Of a DNA stretch of 64,000 bases, positions 59,777 to 64,000 are shown piece after piece. The stretch lies in the NCBI GenBank assembly GCA_027494165.1, contig JAOSJM010000001.1, positions 1 through 64,000 of the forward strand, written 5' to 3'. The stretch's first letter is position 1, and each line of letters opens with the position of its first letter. The notes under the pieces were generated by a model. It did not search any database, was not told the origin of the DNA, and worked only from the letters and a program-made list of their open reading frames with translations. The translations under genes and the position numbers were made by a program. The DNA is from Acidimicrobiia bacterium (lineage in GTDB: Bacteria > Actinomycetota > Acidimicrobiia > IMCC26256 > JAOSJM01).

Positions 59777-61522
59777 CTACATGAGGCCCATGCTGCCGAC
59801 GTTGCGGAGGAGGTCCGAGAGCACCTCGGGGTCGGTGCGCACGTTGACCACCGCGGGCCCGCCGCTCCCGAGGGCCCGGCCGAGCGCGGGGCGGAGCTCG
59901 TCGAGCGTGTCGACCTGCTCGCCGTGGCCGCCGAGGGCCGCGGCCAGGAGGTCGTAGCGGGTGTCGGCCAGCTCGCTCGCCACCCGGCGCCCCGGCCCGA
60001 ACCAGGCGTCCTGCTCGTGGCTCACGTCGCGCCAGCCGCAGTTGTTCGAGACGACGCACACGACCTGGAGGCCGTGACGGACGGCCGTGTCGAGCTCCAT
60101 GGCGCTGAGCCCGAACGCCCCGTCGCCGGCGAAGACCACCACCGGCTCGTCGGGTCGCGCGGCCGCGGCGCCGAGGGCGAACGGGAGCCCCACCCCGAGC
60201 GTGCCGAGCGCGGTCGTGGTGGACAGCAGACGCCCCGGCGCCTCCGCGTACATGTAGGCGAGTCCCCAGGTGAGCGCGTCGCCACCGTCGGCCACGAACG
60301 TCACTCGCTTGCCCACGGCCTCCCGCACGAAGGCGACCGTCTCGCGGACCGCGGCCCCGGCGTGCACCCGGGGCCCGCGGTGCTCGTCGATCTGCCGGTC
60401 CCACGTCGAGACCATGAAGGCCGTCAGGTCCCGGGCCTCGGCCAGCCAGGCGTCCCGGCCGGGCGGGCTCCGGCGCCAGGCGTCGGCCAGGTCGGCCACG
60501 ACCCGCCGGACGTCGCCGACGAGGGCGAGGTCGGGGCGGCGGTTCCCCCCGATGCGCTCGGGATGGATGTCGACCTGGATCACCGTCTGGCCCGGCGCGA
60601 ACAGCGGGGCGGTGCCGAAGCTCACGTTGGCGTTGAAGGCGCTGCCGAGGACGAGCACGACGTCGGCCGAGGCGAGGGCGGCGCCGGCGTGCACGAGGGT
60701 GCCGAGGCACCACGGGTGCGAGTCGGGCACGGTGCCTCGCGCGGCGCTCGTGGTGGTGACCGGCATGCGGGCCACCTGGGCCAGGCGGGCCAGGTCGTCG
60801 CCGGCACCCGACCAGAAGACCCCGCCGCCGGCGAGAACGATCGGGCGCTCCGCCCGCTCGAGGATCTCGAGGGCGGCCTCGATGTCCTCGGGGGCGCCCG
60901 CGGGGCTCGGGATGGTGGCCGGGTACCCGTCGGCGATCTCGGGATCGGGCGGCGCGGCACGGGCGGAGAGCACGTCCTGGGGCACCTCGAGGTAGACGGG
61001 GCCGGGCCGGCCCGCGCGGGCCTGGTACAGCGCGTCGGCGACGACCCGGGGGAGGCGGGCGGTCTCCAGGCAGGTGATCGCGTGCTTGGCGACCGGCGCG
61101 GCGATCGCCCGCTGGTCGACGTCCTGGACCGCCCCCCGACCGCTCATGGCCAGCCCGGTGCGGCCGGCGACGAGCACGAGCGGGAGGCTCCACACGCCGG
61201 CGTCCACCAGGCCGATCACGGCGTTGGCGAAGCCGGGCCCGGCCGTGACCGCCGCGACGCCGGCCCGGCCCGTGGCGAGCGCCCACCCCTCGGCGGCGAG
61301 GGCTGCCGCGCCCTCGTGCCGGTGGTCCACGACCCGGATGCCGGCCCCCCGGCATCCGTCGAGCAGCGGGACGATGTGCCCGCCGCAGAGCGAGAAGACG
61401 GTCTCGACCCCGGCCTCGCGCATCGCCCGGGCCATGAGGAGGCCACCGTGGGGAGCCTCGGGGTCCGCGGTCGGGGTCGCGGTCGTGGCAGGGGCGGCCG
61501 GCGTCGGGCTGAAGTCCGGCAT
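59777..61522 (-). CDS. Thiamine pyrophosphate-dependent enzyme (acetolactate-synthase-like)
   Basis: 581 residues with the three domains of the family. The Pyr domain has DHRHEGAAALAAEGWALATG with the catalytic glutamate. The middle domain has PIVLAGGGVFWSGAGDDLAR. The PP domain has VVVFAGDGAFGLSAMELDTA and CVVSNNCGW, the GDG-NN TPP/Mg motif. ATG 61522 has a GAGGAGG site. Possible activities include acetolactate synthase, oxalyl-CoA or benzoylformate-type decarboxylase. The ilvN regulatory subunit is absent, so a catabolic decarboxylase or lyase is more likely. The N-terminal 25 residues are a Pro/Thr/Ala tail. Confidence 0.92.
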   Translation of the reverse strand: MPDFSPTPAAPATTATPTADPEAPHGGLLMARAMREAGVETVFSLCGGHIVPLLDGCRGAGIRVVDHRHEGAAALAAEGWALATGRAGVAAVTAGPGFANAVIGLVDAGVWSLPLVLVAGRTGLAMSGRGAVQDVDQRAIAAPVAKHAITCLETARLPRVVADALYQARAGRPGPVYLEVPQDVLSARAAPPDPEIADGYPATIPSPAGAPEDIEAALEILERAERPIVLAGGGVFWSGAGDDLARLAQVARMPVTTTSAARGTVPDSHPWCLGTLVHAGAALASADVVLVLGSAFNANVSFGTAPLFAPGQTVIQVDIHPERIGGNRRPDLALVGDVRRVVADLADAWRRSPPGRDAWLAEARDLTAFMVSTWDRQIDEHRGPRVHAGAAVRETVAFVREAVGKRVTFVADGGDALTWGLAYMYAEAPGRLLSTTTALGTLGVGLPFALGAAAARPDEPVVVFAGDGAFGLSAMELDTAVRHGLQVVCVVSNNCGWRDVSHEQDAWFGPGRRVASELADTRYDLLAAALGGHGEQVDTLDELRPALGRALGSGGPAVVNVRTDPEVLSDLLRNVGSMGLM

Positions 61523-61656
61523 GGCGACCTCCTCGTGCCCCCGACCCCCTCGGGCCCTCGGGCGGGCCAGCCCCCGCCCGACCCGGGCGGACCCGGCGGA
61601 CGTGACGAGATCAGCCTTCCGCCTCGGGGGCCCCGGCGCAAGGGCCGCCAGGGTCG

Positions 61657-61866
61657 TCAGTCGTCCTTGAGCGCGACCGCGTTGGGCGTGACGTGCATCC
61701 GCGGCTCGAAGGCCTCGACCTCGACGTGGCGCTCGTGAGGAGCGAAGCGCTCGTGGAGCTCGCCGACGCATCGCCGGCACGGACCGGCGAAGCGCATGAG
61801 GGCAGGTTCGCCGCAGCGCAGGCACGGCATCTCGACGGGCTCCAGCTCCTCGACGGCGTCGATCAT
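61657..61866 (-). CDS. Small zinc-ribbon protein
   Basis: 69 residues: MPCLRCGEPALMRFAGPCRRCVGELHERF gives two CxxC pairs typical of a zinc ribbon, with charged flanks. It lies between the TPP enzyme and a second small zinc protein on the same strand. Conserved-type small actinobacterial protein; function unknown. Confidence 0.75.
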   Translation of the reverse strand: MIDAVEELEPVEMPCLRCGEPALMRFAGPCRRCVGELHERFAPHERHVEVEAFEPRMHVTPNAVALKDD

Positions 61867-61949
61867 CGGTCGGCTCCTCGGCTCGGGTGCCCAGCATGGC
61901 GCGCGCGGTCCGTCCGTTGGTGGTTCGAAGGCTCGCGCCGAGCCCGGCT

Positions 61950-62126
61950 TCAGCCCCGGCCGTCGGCCTCCCCGCCCTCCTCCAGCACGACGTCGAGGCG
62001 CTCGAGGCAGTCCTCGCAGCGGTAGGCCACGACCTCGCCGGGCTCGAAGCCCTCCGGGGGAGGGTAGGTGAGGCGGTGGGCGACCCCGCCGCACTCCACG
62101 CAGACGATGGTCTCGGGGACGTCCAT
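61950..62126 (-). CDS. Small zinc-ribbon protein
   Basis: 58 residues from ATG 62126 (GTG 62135 possible): VCVECGGVAHRLTYPPPEGF and YRCEDCLERLDVVLEE carry two CxxC pairs 25 residues apart. The sequence between is proline-rich with a hydrophobic turn. Unknown function; divergent from the response regulator at 62234 and possibly transcribed from the same 108-base region. Confidence 0.72.
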   Translation of the reverse strand: MDVPETIVCVECGGVAHRLTYPPPEGFEPGEVVAYRCEDCLERLDVVLEEGGEADGRG

Positions 62127-62195
62127 CGCCCGCACGGTAGACGGGACCGTGGCCGGCCGGCCGTAGCGGGGGTCTTCCCCGCGCGGGAAGGGCCG

Positions 62196-62212
62196 TTCAG
62201 CGATCTCTCAGC
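62196..62212. promoter_or_regulatory. Direct repeat TTCAGC-N5-CTCAGC upstream of a response regulator
   Basis: Two half-sites one helical turn apart (11 bases start to start), 22 bases before the ATG at 62234. CTCAG-type direct repeats are the kind of site bound by MprA-like regulators, so autoregulation is likely. CACACT at 62222 could serve as a weak -10, which would make the transcript leaderless. Confidence 0.4.
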
Positions 62213-62233
62213 CGGATGGCCCACACTGGGGTG

Positions 62234-62905
62234 ATGCGAGTGCTGCTCGTCGAGGACGATCGGGCCGCACGTGACGCCCTGGTGCGGGGTCTGCGGCTCG
62301 AGGGCTACGACGTCGACGCGGTGGCGAACGGCGAGGGGGCGCTGGAGCAGCAGGCGGCGGCGCCGGCCGACGCGATCGTGCTCGATCTTCGCCTCCCCGA
62401 CCTTGACGGGCTCGAGGTCTGCCGGCGGTGGCGGAGCCAGGGGGACCGGACCCCGGTGCTGATGCTCACGGCGCGCGACGCCGTGGCCGAGCGCGTCGCG
62501 GGCCTCGACGCGGGGGCCGACGACTACCTGGTGAAGCCCTACGCCCTGCCCGAGCTGACGGCCCGGCTGCGCGCGCTGCTCCGCCGGACGGCCGAGCCCG
62601 AGGGCGAGACGCTGCGCTTCGCCCACCTCTCCCTGGACCCCGGGACCCGCGAGGTCCGCTGCGGCGACCGGCTCGTCGAGCTCACCCGCACCGAGTTCTC
62701 CCTGCTCGAGCTGTTCCTCCGCAACCCCCGCCAGGTGCTGCCCCGCCACGTCATCTTCGACCGGGTCTGGGGCTACGACTTCGGGCCCCGGTCGAACTCG
62801 CTCGAGGTCTACGTCGGCTACCTGCGCCGCAAGACGGAGGCCGGTGGCGAGCCCCGGCTCATCCACACGAGCCGGGGTGTGGGCTACGTGCTGCGCGAGC
62901 CGTGA
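62234..62905 (+). CDS. OmpR-family response regulator (MprA/PrrA-like)
   Basis: 223 residues. Receiver: [40 protein letters not shown] (phospho-Asp), [13 protein letters not shown] and [15 protein letters not shown]. Winged helix: [40 protein letters not shown] and [15 protein letters not shown] 62234 is preferred over 62216 because homology begins at MRVLL. The kinase starts inside its stop (GTGA). The pattern matches actinobacterial envelope-stress regulators. Confidence 0.93.
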   Translation: MRVLLVEDDRAARDALVRGLRLEGYDVDAVANGEGALEQQAAAPADAIVLDLRLPDLDGLEVCRRWRSQGDRTPVLMLTARDAVAERVAGLDAGADDYLVKPYALPELTARLRALLRRTAEPEGETLRFAHLSLDPGTREVRCGDRLVELTRTEFSLLELFLRNPRQVLPRHVIFDRVWGYDFGPRSNSLEVYVGYLRRKTEAGGEPRLIHTSRGVGYVLREP

Positions 62906-64000
62906 GCCTGCGCGTCCGTCTCACCCTGGTGGCCGCGGCCGCGGTGGCCGTCGCGGTGGCCGGGGCCTCTCTCTTCGCCTACCGGGCGACCCACCGGGAG
63001 CTCCTGCGCGAGGTCGACGAGAGCCTCGTCGAGCGGGTCGAGGCCCTCGCCGGCTTCCGGCCCGGCCCGGCGCGGCGCGACCCCGTGGACCCGGCCCGGT
63101 TCCCGACGCCCCGGTTCGGGGCCGCCGGTGGCTTCGCCCAGGTCGTGCTCGACGACGGGCGGATCCTCGTGGCCCCGGGCAACGACGAGCTGCCGGTCTC
63201 CGAGCAGGCGCTGGACGTGGCGTCGGGGACCGGGGGTCGGCTGCTCGAGGACGTGCAGGTCGACGGCGACCGGGTGCGGGTGCTGACCGAACCGTTCGCG
63301 GAGGGCGTCGCGGTACAGGTGGCCCGGCCCTCGACGAGGTCGACGCCCTGCTCGGCCGGCTCCGCTGGCTCCTCGCGGGGCGACCGTCGCCGGGGTGGTG
63401 CTCGCGGCCGGGCTGGGGCTGGTCGTGGCGCGAGCCGCGCTCCGGCCCGTCCACCAGCTCACGGAGACCGCGGAGGAGGTCACCCGGACCCTCGACCTCG
63501 CCCGCCGGATCGACGTCGCCGGCCGTGACGAGCTGGCCCGTCTCGCCGCCAGCTTCAACACGATGCTCGCCGCCCTCCAGGCGTCGGTCGACGCCCAGCG
63601 CCAGCTCGTGGCCGACGCGTCCCACGAGCTACGGACCCCCCTCACCTCGCTGCGGACCAACGTCGACGTCCTGGCCCGGGCCGACGAGCTCGATCCCGAG
63701 GAGCGCGACCGGCTGCGTCGCGATGTCGACGGGCAGATCGCCGAGCTGGCCGGCCTCGTCGGCGACGTCATCGAGCTCGCCCGCGAGGGGGAGCCGGTGC
63801 GGGTCACCGAGGACGTGCGCCTCGACGAGCTCGTGGCGATGGCGGTCGAGCAGGCCGCGTTCCACTGGCCCCAGGCCCGCTTCGACACCGACCTGGATCC
63901 CGTGACCGTCCGTGGTGTCCCCGAGCGGCTCGAGCGGGCGGTGGCCAACCTGCTCGACAACGCGGGGAAGTGGAGCCCGCCAGACGCGCCGGTCGAGGTG
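62902..64000 (+). CDS. Sensor histidine kinase (MprB/PrrB-like), cut by window edge, two frame breaks
   Basis: Starts GTG 62902 with [20 protein letters not shown] as first span and an external domain to about residue 140 ([18 protein letters not shown]). One added C near 63332 gives [17 protein letters not shown]; one added G near 63375 gives [20 protein letters not shown] as second span and the HAMP segment. DHp box: [20 protein letters not shown]. The N-box [17 protein letters not shown] is just inside the window. Coupled to the response regulator by the GTGA overlap. The order and length match MprB-type kinases. Confidence 0.85.

Overview
The window is 64 kb of very GC-rich bacterial chromosome, packed with short-leader or overlapping genes on both strands. 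It has no rRNA, tRNA, CRISPR array, phage or insertion sequence that I can see. The gene content fits a metabolically versatile high-GC actinobacterium: acyl-CoA dehydrogenases, class I P450s with a ferredoxin, a luciferase-like F420-type oxidoreductase, TetR regulators, a DUF5317 protein and frequent GTG starts. The GYWLVASDGGIFSFGDA-type repeats and DUF5317 point to Acidimicrobiia, an inference from family knowledge and not from any search.

Layout. 1-7 kb: acyl-CoA ligase C-terminus, nitroreductase, acyl-CoA dehydrogenase, MFS permease, methyltransferase, Ldh2-type dehydrogenase, secreted esterase. 7-10.6 kb: a two-domain VOC protein and RNase Z opposite a double TetR protein, then a GlsB-like membrane protein. 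10.7-19.3 kb: two PhoD-type phosphatases flank a KhtT/KhtU-like K+/H+ antiporter pair and a thiolase/DUF35 pair; a general-stress-like protein and an alpha/beta hydrolase follow. 19.3-23.9 kb: a two-component system faces a four-gene membrane redox operon (acidic-tail protein, basic-tail protein, ApbE, ferric-reductase-like protein). 24.2-41 kb: a lipid, steroid or terpenoid catabolism region (two P450s, ferredoxin, F420-type oxidoreductase, acyl-CoA dehydrogenase, enoyl-CoA hydratase, CoA-transferase, amidohydrolase, hotdog thioesterases, TetR, Zn-alcohol dehydrogenase), interrupted by an M23 peptidase with six 42-residue repeats. 41-47.3 kb: a glycosyltransferase, then an HD-GYP/HD/DUF5317 signalling locus preceded by a long inverted repeat that encloses a 30-codon ORF. 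47.3-52.4 kb: enoyl-CoA hydratases around an acyl-CoA carboxylase beta subunit and a stand-alone biotinyl protein, then a carotenoid oxygenase. 52.4-57.5 kb: an overlapping operon of GT2, DUF2064, methyltransferase, membrane molybdopterin enzyme and a small membrane protein, with a divergent polytopic membrane protein. 57.5-64 kb: two more response-regulator/kinase pairs on either side of a TPP-dependent enzyme and two small zinc-ribbon proteins.

Regulation visible in the sequence includes inverted repeats typical of TetR operators at 27029 (a TnnAACnnGTTnnA match, as known for KstR), 28738 and 35324, a direct repeat in front of the response regulator at 62234, several TANNNT boxes 6-8 nt from the start codon (leaderless transcripts), and many GTGA/ATGA stop-start overlaps. 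A hairpin repeat family (about 48 bp, at least four copies) lies in intergenic regions.

Main caution: at least 16 genes are split by 19 single-base frameshifts, nearly all fixable by one G or C in a short G/C run. Each repaired gene becomes a whole number of codons with family-like length. This looks like uncorrected base-calling error in the assembly more than mass pseudogenisation. I annotate such genes as single loci and state where the frame breaks.
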